A stretch of DNA of 64,000 bases from Vibrio mytili (GTDB taxonomy: Bacteria; Pseudomonadota; Gammaproteobacteria; Enterobacterales; Vibrionaceae): assembly GCF_000830505.1 (NCBI RefSeq), contig NZ_JXOK01000026.1:1-64000 (forward strand), in the 5' to 3' direction. A program made the position numbers and the translations under genes. The notes beneath the pieces were generated by a model that made no database searches, was not told the DNA's origin, and saw only the letters and a list, made by a program, of their open reading frames with translations. This document shows positions 10,141 to 20,212 of this stretch, piece by piece; position 1 is the first letter of the stretch; every line of letters begins with the position of its first letter.

Positions 10141-10614
10141 ATGGACATCGTGATTGATGATTTATCCGGTGGTGAAGTGATCCACTTGTTGGAAGAGCAC
10201 CTTGCAGACATGTATGCCAACTCGCCACCAGAGAGTGTTCATGCTCTAGATGTCGAAAGCCTTAAGTCACCCGACATTACCTTTTTTAGTGCCTGGATAG
10301 GAGGTGAATTACAAGGCTGCCTTGCCATAAAACAACTGACCCCAGAGCACATAGAGTTAAAATCGATGAGAACGTCATCCTTGGCGAGACGCTCGGGTGT
10401 GGCTAGTGCACTCCTAACTCATGCACTCAACACCGCGATTGAAAATGGTTATCGAAAAGTGAGCTTAGAAACAGGTTCCCAAGCTTTTTTTAAACCCGCG
10501 CGTAACTTGTACGAAAAGTTTGGGTTTTGCTATTGCGAGCCTTTTGCCGGCTATACAGAAGATCCCATGAGTCGATTTATGACAAAAACGCTGAGTGAGA
10601 AAACCACCGCGTGA
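10141..10614 (+). CDS. GNAT-family N-acetyltransferase
   Basis: A 157-residue acetyltransferase with the acetyl-CoA binding segment SSLARRSGVASALLTHAL (residues about 79-96) and the C-terminal LYEKFGFCYCEPFAGY strand that is common in YsnE/YiaC-like GNATs. AAAGGAAAG precedes the start. It converges on the LysR gene with no gap: its stop codon ends at 10614 and the LysR stop begins at 10615, so the two stops form a GTGATCAC palindrome. Substrate unknown. Confidence 0.85.
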   Translation: MDIVIDDLSGGEVIHLLEEHLADMYANSPPESVHALDVESLKSPDITFFSAWIGGELQGCLAIKQLTPEHIELKSMRTSSLARRSGVASALLTHALNTAIENGYRKVSLETGSQAFFKPARNLYEKFGFCYCEPFAGYTEDPMSRFMTKTLSEKTTA

Positions 10615-11457
10615 TCACACGTTGTATTCTGGCATTGCTTCGAACCATTTTCCTATGCTCTCCGTATCAAGCACCGGATGAGGCTCAATGCCGGTAATCA
10701 ACACAATATCGACGGCAGGCAATGAAGGCATATTATCGAGAATCTTTAGATCGCTAGTGACACTTATCCTGCCCATCGCTCCGACAGCCATTCCTGCACG
10801 GACAATCGCTCGCTGAGCAGAGGCAGTATTGCTACACGCCAGCAATCGATAAGCCGTGCCTCGCTTCGTTAAACTATCAATCGCTGCGGCGTGGTACTTA
10901 CAGTCAGTCTGAAATAATGCCAAAGGCAAAGGCTCGGCGTCATTGAATGTGAAATCGGGATGGCAAATCCACACACCTTTATCACTGGTAAGCCAGTAGC
11001 CTTCTTCACTGTCCGGCGCCCGAGTCACAATCGCCGCATCCAGTTTTCCCTGATCCAGTTTCTCTCTCAGGCTAATACTAGGTTCACTGTACACATGAAT
11101 AGAACATGTCGGCTCCGCTTGCTGTAGAACACGAATCACATGCGGCAAAATATTATCGTTGTAATCTTCTGGGCAACCCAACCGGAATGGGCGTTTATTC
11201 TCATACCGCTTTACTTGCTTGAGCGCTTGATTGTGTAACCTAACAAGTTGCTCCGCATGGGAACGAAGGGCTAACCCAGCTTCACTTAAGACCAGGTTAC
11301 GACCATGTTTCTCAAATAAGCTTACTCCGAGTTCCTCTTCTAACTTACGCATTTGAGCGCTAAACGCAGACTGGGTGCGATTGATTTGTCGGGAGGCTCG
11401 GGTAAAGCTGCCTGTCTCTACGAAAGCAAGATAACTGCGTAAGGCATCGATATCCAT
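10615..11457 (-). CDS. LysR-family regulator
   Basis: A 280-residue LysR protein. The winged helix is residues 1-60 (FVETGSFTRASRQINRTQSAFSAQMRKLEEELG), with a shorter-than-usual effector domain. The sequence RLGCPEDYNDNILPHVIRVL is shared with LrhA/DgdR-like LysR proteins that regulate motility or transport genes. It is divergent from the GST-like gene, with about 120 bases between, so that gene is the first candidate target. Confidence 0.85.
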   Translation of the reverse strand: MDIDALRSYLAFVETGSFTRASRQINRTQSAFSAQMRKLEEELGVSLFEKHGRNLVLSEAGLALRSHAEQLVRLHNQALKQVKRYENKRPFRLGCPEDYNDNILPHVIRVLQQAEPTCSIHVYSEPSISLREKLDQGKLDAAIVTRAPDSEEGYWLTSDKGVWICHPDFTFNDAEPLPLALFQTDCKYHAAAIDSLTKRGTAYRLLACSNTASAQRAIVRAGMAVGAMGRISVTSDLKILDNMPSLPAVDIVLITGIEPHPVLDTESIGKWFEAMPEYNV

Positions 11458-11578
11458 GTCGAAAGTTCATCCATCGTTTTTGTGAAAGTATTCCATCAAA
11501 ACTATCCGTTAGTTCACTGGAAAACAATCAGATATTGTTATTTCATTCTTCGCAACACCCCATCGCATGGAGGCTCAA

Positions 11579-12226
11579 ATGCAATTGTTTATTGGTAATC
11601 AAAACTACTCAAGCTGGTCACTGCGTGCCTGGCTGATCTTCTCTCAATATGATCTAAATGTGGAAGTGACCAAGCTGAAACTGTTCACTGAAGATTTCTA
11701 CCGAACCTTGGAAGGCATCACACCAACCGCTAAAGTCCCAACCCTAGTTCATAACAATATCACAGTATGGGATTCACTCGCGATTTTGGAGTACGTGAAC
11801 GAACAACTGCTACAAGGAAAAGCGTGGCCAAGTCATGCGGCAGAAAGAGCAAAAGCACGGGCAATAGCATCGGAAATGCATTCCGGCTTTACCGACCTCA
11901 GGAATGAGCTGCCGATGAATATCCGAGCTCGCAGAAACGTAACACTCAGTGCAGGCGCGATGAAGGATATTGCTCGTATCGACGCGATTTGGTCAGAGCA
12001 AGCCAAACAGTATCCGCAAGGATGGCTATTCGGCGAATGGTCTATCGCTGATGCCATGTACGCACCAGTAGCACTACGTTTTCAAACCTATGGTATTGAG
12101 CTTTCCGAAAGTGCGAGCGCTTACCAACGCAAAGTGTTGACCAGTGCATCGCTGCAACCGTGGTTGAAACAAGCGAGTTTAGAAACCGACATTGTGGAAG
12201 AAGATGAAGCCGGTGAGGAGGTTTGA
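11579..12226 (+). CDS. Glutathione S-transferase family protein
   Basis: A 215-residue protein with an N-terminal thioredoxin-like domain (MQLFIGNQNYSSWSLRAWLI, with the Ser likely to activate glutathione, and TAKVPTLVHNN carrying the cis-Pro) and an all-helical C-terminal domain. An in-frame ATG lies four codons upstream at 11567, but GGAGG sits right behind it and is perfectly spaced for the ATG at 11579, so I chose the latter. It would act in the cytoplasm on electrophiles or as a maleylacetoacetate-isomerase-like enzyme; the substrate is unknown. It is divergent from a LysR regulator. Confidence 0.85.
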   Translation: MQLFIGNQNYSSWSLRAWLIFSQYDLNVEVTKLKLFTEDFYRTLEGITPTAKVPTLVHNNITVWDSLAILEYVNEQLLQGKAWPSHAAERAKARAIASEMHSGFTDLRNELPMNIRARRNVTLSAGAMKDIARIDAIWSEQAKQYPQGWLFGEWSIADAMYAPVALRFQTYGIELSESASAYQRKVLTSASLQPWLKQASLETDIVEEDEAGEEV

Positions 12227-12350
12227 TAACTCGCTTGCTTCTTCCCGTTGAATACCAATCTCATCCGGATTGGTATAAACGCTGAGTGGTTTGAGGTTGT
12301 TTGGGTATATGCTGTATTCTTGTCTCCTTGTTCAACGAGTCGAGAAGCAC

Positions 12351-12773
12351 ATGTCACCAATACAGTTTTCGAAAGGCAATCTCACCGCTCACCAGCAAAA
12401 TCAATTGACCGCTGGCTTTGAGTCCCATAGCCAAACCCAACTCGCGCCTCCTTATCACAAAGAACGGTTCAACTGGACGGTTCAGGATGAACAAGGCAAT
12501 CTCATTGCGGTACTTACCGCTGATTTACTCTGGGATTGGCTTTATATCGATGAGCTTTGGGTTGACGACAGCTGTCGCGGGACCGGAATGGGGAAACAGT
12601 TAATGGTTCAAGCAGAGACGCATGCGAAAACACTCGAGTTATCCGGTTTATGGCTCTGGACGCAAAGCTGGCAGGCACCTGGTTTTTACCAACGACTGGG
12701 CTTTGAAGAGTTTGCTCGTTTAGACGATTTTCCCAAAGGTCATAGCCGAATCGGGCTAAGAAAAAACCTATAA
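12351..12773 (+). CDS. GNAT-family N-acetyltransferase
   Basis: A 140-residue acetyltransferase with the core LYIDELWVDDSCRGTGMGKQLM (beta4 and the acetyl-CoA loop R-G-x-G-x-G/K) and the C-terminal APGFYQRLGFEEFARLDDFP strand, typical of small GNATs that act on free small molecules. The open frame begins 20 codons earlier at 12291, but those residues do not look like a GNAT N-terminus, and GAGAAG precedes the chosen ATG. Substrate unknown. Confidence 0.8.
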   Translation: MSPIQFSKGNLTAHQQNQLTAGFESHSQTQLAPPYHKERFNWTVQDEQGNLIAVLTADLLWDWLYIDELWVDDSCRGTGMGKQLMVQAETHAKTLELSGLWLWTQSWQAPGFYQRLGFEEFARLDDFPKGHSRIGLRKNL

Positions 12774-13218
12774 CCCCCCTACTTGCTAGTCATGCAAACA
12801 CATATGGCAATTCACTGCCTCTTTATCCAATAACAAGGTGGTGATTGCTAAATCTCCATAGCAACACCACGCTAAGATTTGATAGAAAGACCGCAATGAT
12901 CACACGCTAAACCTGCCTACCTCTTCCAACACCATGTTTTTAAATAATAAATACAAAAGTAAGAATACTCTGACAAAAGGGTCCGATTCCTGCATTAATT
13001 TCGTGACTGAAATTTATTGGTCATAGCAACGAGAATCGACTCAAGTTTTTAGTCATATCAGTCGAAACATCTACAGTAAGCAATAAAAACAAAAACAATA
13101 AATAAGCTCATATAGCGACCTTACCAGTGTTGCCTCAGTCGGAGAGATCATGCTCATAGACTAAGCAACGCAGGGGGAATATGAACAACAATAAGCATCT
13201 ATTAATCATGGGGCATAT
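12774..13218. other. Intergenic region upstream of the chemoreceptor gene
   Basis: 445 bases with no coding frame I can support. The chemoreceptor promoter must lie here. I found no clear sigma-54 or sigma-28 promoter and no paired AraC half-sites, although single TAGCA words occur (for example 13024). Confidence 0.4.
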
Positions 13219-15105
13219 ATGTTTAAGAACTTGTCACTAAAAAACAAACTGGCGATCTCCGCCAGTGCTGCCATTATCCTCGGGGGAGTGTTGGTTGAAG
13301 GGTTGTCTTTCAGAGACTCTCTGCAAAGACTCGATATCGAAGTCGCACAGCGCTTAGAAAGCACCAGCACATCTTACAATCAATATGTAAGTGATTGGCT
13401 AACCTCTAAAGAACGTGCACTGACGGCACTTTCTCAAGACGCAGAGCCTTCATCACTTGTGACCCATTTAAAACAAGTTAGAGATTCTGGCGCCTTTGAT
13501 AATGTATTTTTGGCCTACCCGGACGGGTCACAAAAAAACGCTAACGGTGTGATTTTACCGCCAGGAAACAATGATCCTCGTAAGTGGGGTTGGTACATCA
13601 ACGCTAAAGCGGACCCTAGTTCCGTGTTTATGGATAATCCGACTGTCGCGGCAGCGACCGGGGCCAATGTCGTTTCCCTAGGGAAAGCATTGCAGTTGCA
13701 TGGTCAAACCGTGGTACTGGGTGCTGACGTTGAGATCACGGACATCCTCAACAGTCTTAACCAAGTCATCCTTCCTGGTAAAGGCTATATGTTTATCGCC
13801 AACCAAGACGGCAATATCTTTACGCACAATAATACTAAACTGCTTAACCAACCTTTGAGCAAGCTTGGTTTAAATAGCAACGACCTTAAATCGGCGTCAG
13901 GGGCCGGCATCAGTCACCGAGTTACGATCAATGGGGAAGACTACGTCATCTACTCAAAACCGATCAAGGGAACAAAACTAACAACGGTGACCGTCGTCGA
14001 TCACAGCTCGTTGGTGAAGCCAATATACGATGCCGTTTGGGACCAAATTATAGCAACCAGTATCGTAGTGATCATCTGTGTGGCACTGTTTAACTTGTTG
14101 TGTAATATCCTGTTCCGTCCATTGTACAACGTGTCTAACGCTTTATCGCAAATCGCTAACGGTAGTGGGGATCTCACCCAGCGTATTCAGGTAGAGAATC
14201 ATGATGAAGTGGGCAAGTTGGCAGAAAACTTTAACTTGTTTGTCGAAAGCTTGCATCAACTGATCGGTCATATTCGAACACAAGCAGAAGAACTCAACCA
14301 ACAGTCGGAACATAGTACAACTCGTGCGAACCAATCGGTGACGGATTTAAACCACCAGCAACAAGAAATTGCGATGGTGGCGACTGCCGTAACAGAAATG
14401 GCATCAGCAACTCAAGAGATTGCGTCTCATGCAGAACAAACCGCGAAAGCTGCGCAAGATTCCTCATCAAGTACTCAGAACGGTCATGAGTTGGTGATCA
14501 ATACGAAATCATCAATCAACAACCTGTCGTCTGAGGTAAATGAAGCCAGCATGGTCATTGGCGATCTGAATCAGCACGCGCAGGACATTTCTACCGTACT
14601 GTCTACGATTCGAGACATCGCAGAACAAACCAACTTATTGGCTCTTAACGCGGCAATCGAAGCGGCCCGCGCAGGGGAACAAGGACGTGGTTTTGCGGTT
14701 GTGGCGGATGAAGTTCGCGTTCTATCTCAACGAACCCATACGTCGACTGAAGAGATCCGCACAACCATCGAGACACTGCAACAAACCACACAAAAAGCCG
14801 TAACTATTATGGAAAAGAGCTCTGAACTGGCCCAAGGTTCGGTAGAAGATGCCGATCGTGCAGCGCTTGCACTGGATGAAATCAATTCCGCGGTCGCACT
14901 GATCAGTGATATGGCAACGCAAATCGCAACGGCCGCAGAGGAACAAACACACGTGACCAATGAGATTACGCAAAACGTGACATCGATTAAAGATGTCACC
15001 GATCAGCTTGTCGTGGGAGCCGAAGATTCGATGAGCCAATCTTCCGAGCTCAAATCCCAAGCAGAAAGCCTAAACTCAAAAGTAGCGACATTTAAGTTAT
15101 CCTAA
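13219..15105 (+). CDS. Methyl-accepting chemotaxis protein with periplasmic Cache-type sensor
   Basis: A 628-residue chemoreceptor. The first membrane segment is at about 10-30 and a second at about 273-298. The roughly 240-residue periplasmic part between them has the dCache pattern ([26 protein letters not shown]). A HAMP domain (about 300-352) and the long signalling coiled coil follow, with the strongly conserved tip [21 protein letters not shown]. It would signal through CheW/CheA to the flagella. The ligand is unknown; dCache receptors usually bind amino acids or organic acids. A terminator follows, so it is separate from the sugar-transport operon beyond. Confidence 0.93.
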   Translation: MFKNLSLKNKLAISASAAIILGGVLVEGLSFRDSLQRLDIEVAQRLESTSTSYNQYVSDWLTSKERALTALSQDAEPSSLVTHLKQVRDSGAFDNVFLAYPDGSQKNANGVILPPGNNDPRKWGWYINAKADPSSVFMDNPTVAAATGANVVSLGKALQLHGQTVVLGADVEITDILNSLNQVILPGKGYMFIANQDGNIFTHNNTKLLNQPLSKLGLNSNDLKSASGAGISHRVTINGEDYVIYSKPIKGTKLTTVTVVDHSSLVKPIYDAVWDQIIATSIVVIICVALFNLLCNILFRPLYNVSNALSQIANGSGDLTQRIQVENHDEVGKLAENFNLFVESLHQLIGHIRTQAEELNQQSEHSTTRANQSVTDLNHQQQEIAMVATAVTEMASATQEIASHAEQTAKAAQDSSSSTQNGHELVINTKSSINNLSSEVNEASMVIGDLNQHAQDISTVLSTIRDIAEQTNLLALNAAIEAARAGEQGRGFAVVADEVRVLSQRTHTSTEEIRTTIETLQQTTQKAVTIMEKSSELAQGSVEDADRAALALDEINSAVALISDMATQIATAAEEQTHVTNEITQNVTSIKDVTDQLVVGAEDSMSQSSELKSQAESLNSKVATFKLS

Positions 15106-15131
15106 TACCAGCACGATAAATCAACGATAAT

Positions 15132-15162
15132 AAAAACCCCGCTGAGTCATCACGGGGTTTTT
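15132..15162. terminator. Bidirectional terminator between the MCP gene and yjfF
   Basis: AAAAACCCCG and CGGGGTTTTT form a 10-bp stem with an 11-base loop, with T runs on both strands. It can end the chemoreceptor transcript from the left and the ytfQRT-yjfF operon from the right. Confidence 0.85.
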
Positions 15163-15215
15163 TATTATCAAGGGTGCGTAAACACTTGCTGCATGGCTCT
15201 GTTCACAGAGGCATA

Positions 15216-16214
15216 TTAACTGGGAACAGATTTCAACTCCGCAGAGCTCGCGACTTGCTTACGTCGTTCTCCCATTACGAGGAGTAAACGTTGCAGCCCA
15301 ATGAAGCCAAACAGCAAAATGCCGACAATGATTTTTGTCCACCAAGAGCTCAATGTACCGTCAAAGGTAATGTAGGTTTGAATTAAGCCTTGAATGAGCA
15401 CGCCGAACAGCGAGCCTAGCACCGTGCCGACCCCACCGGAGAGCAACGTCCCACCAATTACAACCGCGGCAATGGCATCCAGTTCAACCCCAACCCCAGC
15501 GAGTGGGTAACCCGCAGAAGTATAGATAGAGAACACAATACCAGCACAAGTCGCCAAAAAGGTAGAGAGCATATAAATGCCAATGACTGTTCTGCGCACT
15601 GGCACGCCCATCAATCCAGCCGAGGTCGCATTACCACCAACGGCATAGACATTGTTACCAAAGCGGGTGCGGTGGGCGAGCAAGATACCAGCGACCACGA
15701 CAACAAGCATGATCACCGCCATCAGACTCAAGCGTCCCCCGCCCCATATATGCCATGCTGTGCGAGAAAGCTCTTTAAACACCGGATCTTGAATAGGAAT
15801 GGATTGCTCTGAAATTAAAAAGCTAGCCCCACGTAAAAAGAACATCCCAGCCAGCGTGACGATAAACGCAGGGATCTTTAATGTATCGATGATCCAGCCC
15901 ATAAAGCCACCAAACAGCATACCCATGATCAGCACAATGCCCATGGCAAAGAACGGGTCAAAGCCCCACTCACCGATCATGGTTGCCATGAATACGCCCG
16001 TAAACGCCACGACGGAACCCACAGACAAATCAATACCGCCAGAGAGGATCACAAACGTCATGCCAACGGCAAGAATTCCCAAAAAGGCATTATCAGTCAG
16101 AATATTACAGATCACTCGGGTCGTCATGAACGCAGGAAACTCAAGCGCACAAAAGACATAACCAATACAGAAAACACAAATCGTAATAAACAGAGGAAAG
16201 TTACGTTTAATCAT
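15216..16214 (-). CDS. yjfF: Sugar ABC transporter permease YjfF
   Basis: A 332-residue inner-membrane permease (about eight to ten hydrophobic segments) of the ribose/galactose class. It closely resembles E. coli YjfF, one of two permeases of the galactofuranose importer YtfQRT-YjfF. Family motifs are GMTFVILSGGIDLSVGS and IAAVVIGGTLLSGGVGTV. It is the last gene of ytfQ-ytfR-ytfT-yjfF and overlaps the end of ytfT by 8 bases. The AraC-type site upstream of ytfQ suggests the operon serves arabinose use here. Confidence 0.92.
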   Translation of the reverse strand: MIKRNFPLFITICVFCIGYVFCALEFPAFMTTRVICNILTDNAFLGILAVGMTFVILSGGIDLSVGSVVAFTGVFMATMIGEWGFDPFFAMGIVLIMGMLFGGFMGWIIDTLKIPAFIVTLAGMFFLRGASFLISEQSIPIQDPVFKELSRTAWHIWGGGRLSLMAVIMLVVVVAGILLAHRTRFGNNVYAVGGNATSAGLMGVPVRRTVIGIYMLSTFLATCAGIVFSIYTSAGYPLAGVGVELDAIAAVVIGGTLLSGGVGTVLGSLFGVLIQGLIQTYITFDGTLSSWWTKIIVGILLFGFIGLQRLLLVMGERRKQVASSAELKSVPS

Positions 16215-17231
16215 GATGGAATTTCCTCTTGATAGCTTGAATCACGGCTGGAGACTGCATCACTAGAACAGTCAGTACAACGACGGATTTAACGATGTGG
16301 TTCCACTGAGGTTGATAGCCAGAAAGCAAGATACCCGTGTTAATACTCTGGATAATAAATGCCCCAATCAATGCCAAGAATAAATTAAAGCGCCCTCCCA
16401 TCAGAGACGTTCCGCCAATCACCACGGCAAGAATCGCGTCCATTTCGAGCCATAAGCCCGCATTGTTTGCGTCTGCACCTTTAATATCTGCTGCGACGAT
16501 AATACCCGCAAGCGCGGCCATCAAACCACTCAACGCATACACAGACATCACGATGATCGGGGTATTTATCCCCGCGTTTTTGGCCGCTTTAATATTGATA
16601 CCAACAGATTCAATGAACAGCCCGAGTGCGGTTTTTTTGGTTAAACACCAGATGCCAAGCATAGCAATAATCAACAATATGATCGGTGTCGGCAGCAACA
16701 TGAACGATCCGCTACCAAACCAAGCTAAGGTGTCGTTATCAAAGGTCACAATCTGCCTTGCGTGATTAACTGTGCAATACCTCGCCCTGCAACCATTAAT
16801 ATCAAGGTGGCGACAATGGGCTGGATCTTAAATACCGCAACTAAAAAGCCATTCCACAAACCGCATGCGACACCTGATAACAAGGCGCAAACTAAAATGG
16901 TTTCTGGCGCGTAGCCTTGTGTTGCCATGCTTGCCATCACTGCCCCACTAATGGCCATGACCGCACCAACAGATAAGTCAATTCCGCCAGTCGCGATCAC
17001 TAACGTCATTCCAATCGTTAAGAGCGCAACAGGCGCACCACGGTTAAAAATATCGATAACACTGCCAAATAAACGACCATCTTGAATATGAATCGAAAAG
17101 AAATTATCAGCGATTATCGCGTTTACTAAAAACAGACACAAAAGTGCCAATATCTGAGGTGCACCTTTAGGGAGGCTAAACCTCGACTTTGGTCGTGCAC
17201 TTCCCTGAGTTGAAGGATTAATTGTTGTCAT
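16207..17231 (-). pseudogene. ytfT: Sugar ABC transporter permease YtfT, frameshifted
   Basis: Two adjoining frames together give YtfT. The first (161 residues) ends VAGRGIAQLITQGRL; the second continues VTFDNDTLAWFGSGSF to the normal end. E. coli YtfT reads through this point with QGQ/R-IVTF. Adding one base near 16755 (a C in a presumed GGCC) joins them into 341 residues, the same length as E. coli YtfT. The stop of part one overlaps a GTG of part two (GTGA), but the second part has no independent function, so a real split gene is unlikely. A sequencing deletion is the simplest reading. Confidence 0.85.
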
Positions 17232-17238
17232 CGGAGCC

Positions 17239-18747
17239 TCACATCGCTATTGCTTGCATGATCGCAGGAACGGAAAGATCCTCGGTCTGGATTTCCGCGA
17301 CTTGTTTTCGGTCTCGGAGTACAACGACTCGATCGGCATAGCCCACCAGCTCTTCCAGCTCAGATGAAATCACCAACAACGCAAGACCATTCGCACACAG
17401 AGATTCAATTAAACGTATTATTTCCGCATGCGCCCCAACATCGATGCCTCGAGTAGGCTCATCCAAAATTAAAAAACGTGGCTTGGTCAACAACCAGCGA
17501 GCAAGCAGAACTTTTTGCTGATTACCTCCAGAAAGAAACTCTATCGGCTGCTCAATATCCGGGGTTTTTATACCCAGTTGCTTGATAAAACGCTCAGACA
17601 TCTCTTCTTGCTCTGCTCGAGGTATTGGGCGGAACCAACCCCGCTGAGCTTGCAAGGCCAAAATGATATTTTCTCTAACCGAAGCCGCGCCCACAATGCC
17701 ATCCGTTTTGCGGTCTTCAGGACAAAATCCAAAGCCATGTTGTGACGCTTGGCGAGCAGACGTGATTTTGATTGGCCGACTTTTCAGTTTACAGCTACCA
17801 CTGTCGCTGGGATCAATCCCAAAAATCACTTTTGCCGTTTCGGTCCGGCCTGAGCCTAGCAGCCCCGCAAGACCGACGATTTCACCTGCATGAACTTTGA
17901 GGTCAAACGGCTCGATCGTGCCTTTTTTTCCATATTGAGAAAACTCAACCGTGGGCTCAACACTTAGTTGAGTTTTACCCGCCCGCTTAAGTGCGTTGTC
18001 TTCGAGTTCACGTCCTAGCATCATCTTAACCAGCTCGATCTGAGGAAGCTCACTGGTTTCACGAGTTCCCACTAACTCGCCATTGCGTAAAACCGTGATC
18101 CGATCACTCACTGCATACACTTGGTCGAGGAAATGCGTAATGAATACCAGACTAATGCCCTTCTCACGCAAATCACGCATGATGCCAAACAGCATCTCGA
18201 CTTCATTACTATCCAAACTCGCGGTGGGCTCATCAAGAATAAGGATTTTGGCTGACAGGGACACCGCCCTAGCAATGGAAATAACTTGCTGAATAGCAAC
18301 CGAAAAGCTATTTAAGGGTTGAGTCACATCTAAGTGAAGACCATAACTGGACATGATCTGGGTGGCTTGTTGCGTCATTGCTTTTCGGTCAACAAATCCC
18401 CATTTTTTCGGCTCGTTACCGATGAATAAATTGTCCATGACGGACATATTAGGCAACAGGTTGACTTCTTGATATACCGTACCGATACCTAATTGCTGTG
18501 CATGTGCGGTATTTTGTGGAGAAATAGATTGCCCCTCTAGGAAAATATCACCCGCATCGCGATGATAAACTCCGGTGAGCGTTTTGACTAAAGTCGACTT
18601 ACCTGCACCATTTTCTCCAAGTAATGCCATGATCTCCCCTCTTTTTAGCGAGAAATCGACATTTTGCAGTGCTTTTACGCCAGGAAAGTGTTTACTAATT
18701 CCTTCGGCACGTAAGACGTAGTCATCGTTAGGTTGAGCAGAAGACAT
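17239..18747 (-). CDS. ytfR: Sugar ABC transporter ATP-binding protein YtfR
   Basis: A duplicated ABC ATPase of 502 residues from the chosen start. The first half has Walker [10 protein letters not shown] and the Walker B region ILILDEPTASLD. The second half has the altered P-loop GLLGSGRTE, the signature FLSGGNQQKV and LILDEPTRGID. This two-domain design is that of RbsA/MglA/AraG-type sugar importers. The open frame extends to a GTG at 18768, but GGAG lies 5 bases before the ATG at 18747, making MSSAQPNDD the likely start. It is operonic with ytfQ (upstream) and ytfT (7 bases downstream). Confidence 0.92.
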   Translation of the reverse strand: MSSAQPNDDYVLRAEGISKHFPGVKALQNVDFSLKRGEIMALLGENGAGKSTLVKTLTGVYHRDAGDIFLEGQSISPQNTAHAQQLGIGTVYQEVNLLPNMSVMDNLFIGNEPKKWGFVDRKAMTQQATQIMSSYGLHLDVTQPLNSFSVAIQQVISIARAVSLSAKILILDEPTASLDSNEVEMLFGIMRDLREKGISLVFITHFLDQVYAVSDRITVLRNGELVGTRETSELPQIELVKMMLGRELEDNALKRAGKTQLSVEPTVEFSQYGKKGTIEPFDLKVHAGEIVGLAGLLGSGRTETAKVIFGIDPSDSGSCKLKSRPIKITSARQASQHGFGFCPEDRKTDGIVGAASVRENIILALQAQRGWFRPIPRAEQEEMSERFIKQLGIKTPDIEQPIEFLSGGNQQKVLLARWLLTKPRFLILDEPTRGIDVGAHAEIIRLIESLCANGLALLVISSELEELVGYADRVVVLRDRKQVAEIQTEDLSVPAIMQAIAM

Positions 18748-18799
18748 ACAAACTCCAAAACCTCCCACTAATAGTCAGTGAGAGGTTTTTAGCTAATTT

Positions 18800-19759
18800 T
18801 TAGTAACCCAAATCTTTTTTCATTTCAAGTTGCGACTGCGCATCTTTAGGTAAATAAAGCTTGGACTCTGTCACTATTTTTTTCGGTGGGGTCACGCCAT
18901 CATTTTTGAATGAAATAAGCGCGTCAAATGCAGGACCTGCCATATTTGGCGTAAGCTCAACAGTTGCATTTGCCTCTCCATCAATCATTGCTTTAAATAT
19001 ATCTGGAACCGCATCAATAGAGACAACTAAAATATCTTCACCCGGTTTTAAACCGGCTTCTTTAATCGCTTGTATTGCACCAATCGCCATATCGTCGTTA
19101 TGCGAAAATACGGCACAAATACTCTTTCCGCCATCTTCTGCTTTAATGAAGCTTTCCATGACTTCTTTACCCTTACTCCGGGTAAATTCGCCTGACTGCG
19201 TACGTACAATCTTGACATTGTCGGCATGGCTGATCGCTTCGTTAAAGCCTTCTTTACGATCGATAGCGACACTCGCGCCTACCGTACCCTGCAATTCAAC
19301 CACGTTACAAGGCTTGTCTTTGACGGTATTAAGTAACCATTCACCTGCGACTTTACCTTCTAGTACATTATCCGCTGTCACTGCGGTCATATAAAGAGAA
19401 TCGTCATCGACGGTAATACCCCGGTCGAGCAAAAACACTGGTATATCATAATCTTTTGCTTCTTCCAGTACCGGTCCCCAACTAGTTTGAACCACAGGGG
19501 CGATAAAAATGGCATCCACGCCCTGTGCAATGAAGGAGCGAACCGCTTTGATTTGGTTCTCTTGTTTCTGCTGAGCGTCAGAAATTTTTAAGTTAATACC
19601 GCGCTTCTCCGCTTCAGTTTTTGAGACGGCGGTTTCTGCTGCGCGCCATCCAGATTCTGAACCAATTTGTGAGAAGCCTACTGTCAGGGAGTTAGCAAAT
19701 ACGGAAGCAGACATACAAAGGCTACCGATTGCCGTTGCTAGGGTCAGTTTTTTTAGCAT
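18800..19759 (-). CDS. ytfQ: Periplasmic furanose-sugar-binding protein YtfQ
   Basis: A 319-residue periplasmic binding protein with a signal peptide (cleavage near SVFA-NS, residue 22). It is very close to E. coli YtfQ, sharing LTVGFSQIGSESGWRAAE, IAPVV, NVVELQGTVGASVAIDRK and SFIKAEDGGKSIC. YtfQ binds furanose sugars (galactofuranose, arabinofuranose). It is the first gene of the transport operon. Its promoter region carries paired AraC half-sites and a CRP-like site, so in this organism it probably feeds arabinose, perhaps in the furanose form or as arabinosides. Confidence 0.93.
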   Translation of the reverse strand: MLKKLTLATAIGSLCMSASVFANSLTVGFSQIGSESGWRAAETAVSKTEAEKRGINLKISDAQQKQENQIKAVRSFIAQGVDAIFIAPVVQTSWGPVLEEAKDYDIPVFLLDRGITVDDDSLYMTAVTADNVLEGKVAGEWLLNTVKDKPCNVVELQGTVGASVAIDRKEGFNEAISHADNVKIVRTQSGEFTRSKGKEVMESFIKAEDGGKSICAVFSHNDDMAIGAIQAIKEAGLKPGEDILVVSIDAVPDIFKAMIDGEANATVELTPNMAGPAFDALISFKNDGVTPPKKIVTESKLYLPKDAQSQLEMKKDLGY

Positions 19760-19868
19760 AATCGTTCTCTACCTGTTATTTATAATTCACATTTAATTAT
19801 TGGAAAGGTACTGCATGAATGTATATTTCTTATACATTCAGAGGTTAGGACACATTTATATGATCAGA

Positions 19869-19884
19869 TTAGATCTTGGTCACA
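19869..19884. promoter_or_regulatory. Candidate CRP site upstream of ytfQ
   Basis: TTAGA-TCTTGG-TCACA keeps a perfect right half (TCACA) and three of five left-half positions of the CRP consensus. Its centre is 20.5 bases from the first AraC half-site, nearly the same distance as at araF (19.5), which is the main reason to believe it. Confidence 0.45.
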
Positions 19885-19896
19885 TTGAGTTTTCGA

Positions 19897-19934
19897 TAGC
19901 AAAAAAATCCATTTTAATAGCAATTAAATTAATG
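19897..19934 (+). promoter_or_regulatory. Paired AraC half-sites upstream of ytfQ
   Basis: TAGCAAAAAAATCCATT (19897-19913) and TAGCAATTAAATTAATG (19918-19934) are direct repeats starting exactly 21 bp apart, as in E. coli araI1-I2. The first matches the araI1 pattern TAGCA-N6-TCCAT. They read on the plus strand while ytfQ is on the minus strand, the same inverted arrangement as at araF. The rest of 19760-20126 holds no gene I can support. Confidence 0.7.
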
Positions 19935-20126
19935 ATTTATTTAAAAACACTCACCAAAAGATTCATTTTCAATCAAACCAAGGTCTAGTTCGAACGAATA
20001 CACGAAAATAAACACTATTTCCAATATCTATTTGCTTGGTTAATAAGAAATAACTTCTGCTATAAAATGGTCTTGAACTAAGATTTCGAGATGTGATCGC
20101 AATGTCTATTTAGTTCTGTTTCTATA

Positions 20127-20158
20127 ATAAAAAAGGCTCCTTAAGTAAAGGAGCCTTT
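20127..20158 (-). terminator. Terminator of the araFGH operon
   Basis: Minus-strand hairpin with an 11-bp stem (AAAGGCTCCTT / AAGGAGCCTTT), a 5-base loop and a following T run (20127-20134), placed after araH. Confidence 0.85.
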
Positions 20159-20212
20159 AAAACTAAATAGCGAACCAAATAATAAATTTAGGTATTTCCC
20201 CGATATTTAAAA

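Noticed and set aside
12774..13218. AraC half-sites upstream of the chemoreceptor gene
   Set aside because: Single TAGCA words occur but no partner 21 bp away, so an arabinose link for the receptor is not supported.
14722..15060. Long antisense open frames within the chemoreceptor gene
   Set aside because: Shadows of a strongly conserved coding sequence on the other strand, with no start signal.
16207..17231. ytfT as a natural two-gene permease coupled through GTGA
   Set aside because: The two halves add up to exactly the E. coli length with one added base, neither half is a known stand-alone family, and similar single-base losses occur elsewhere in the window.
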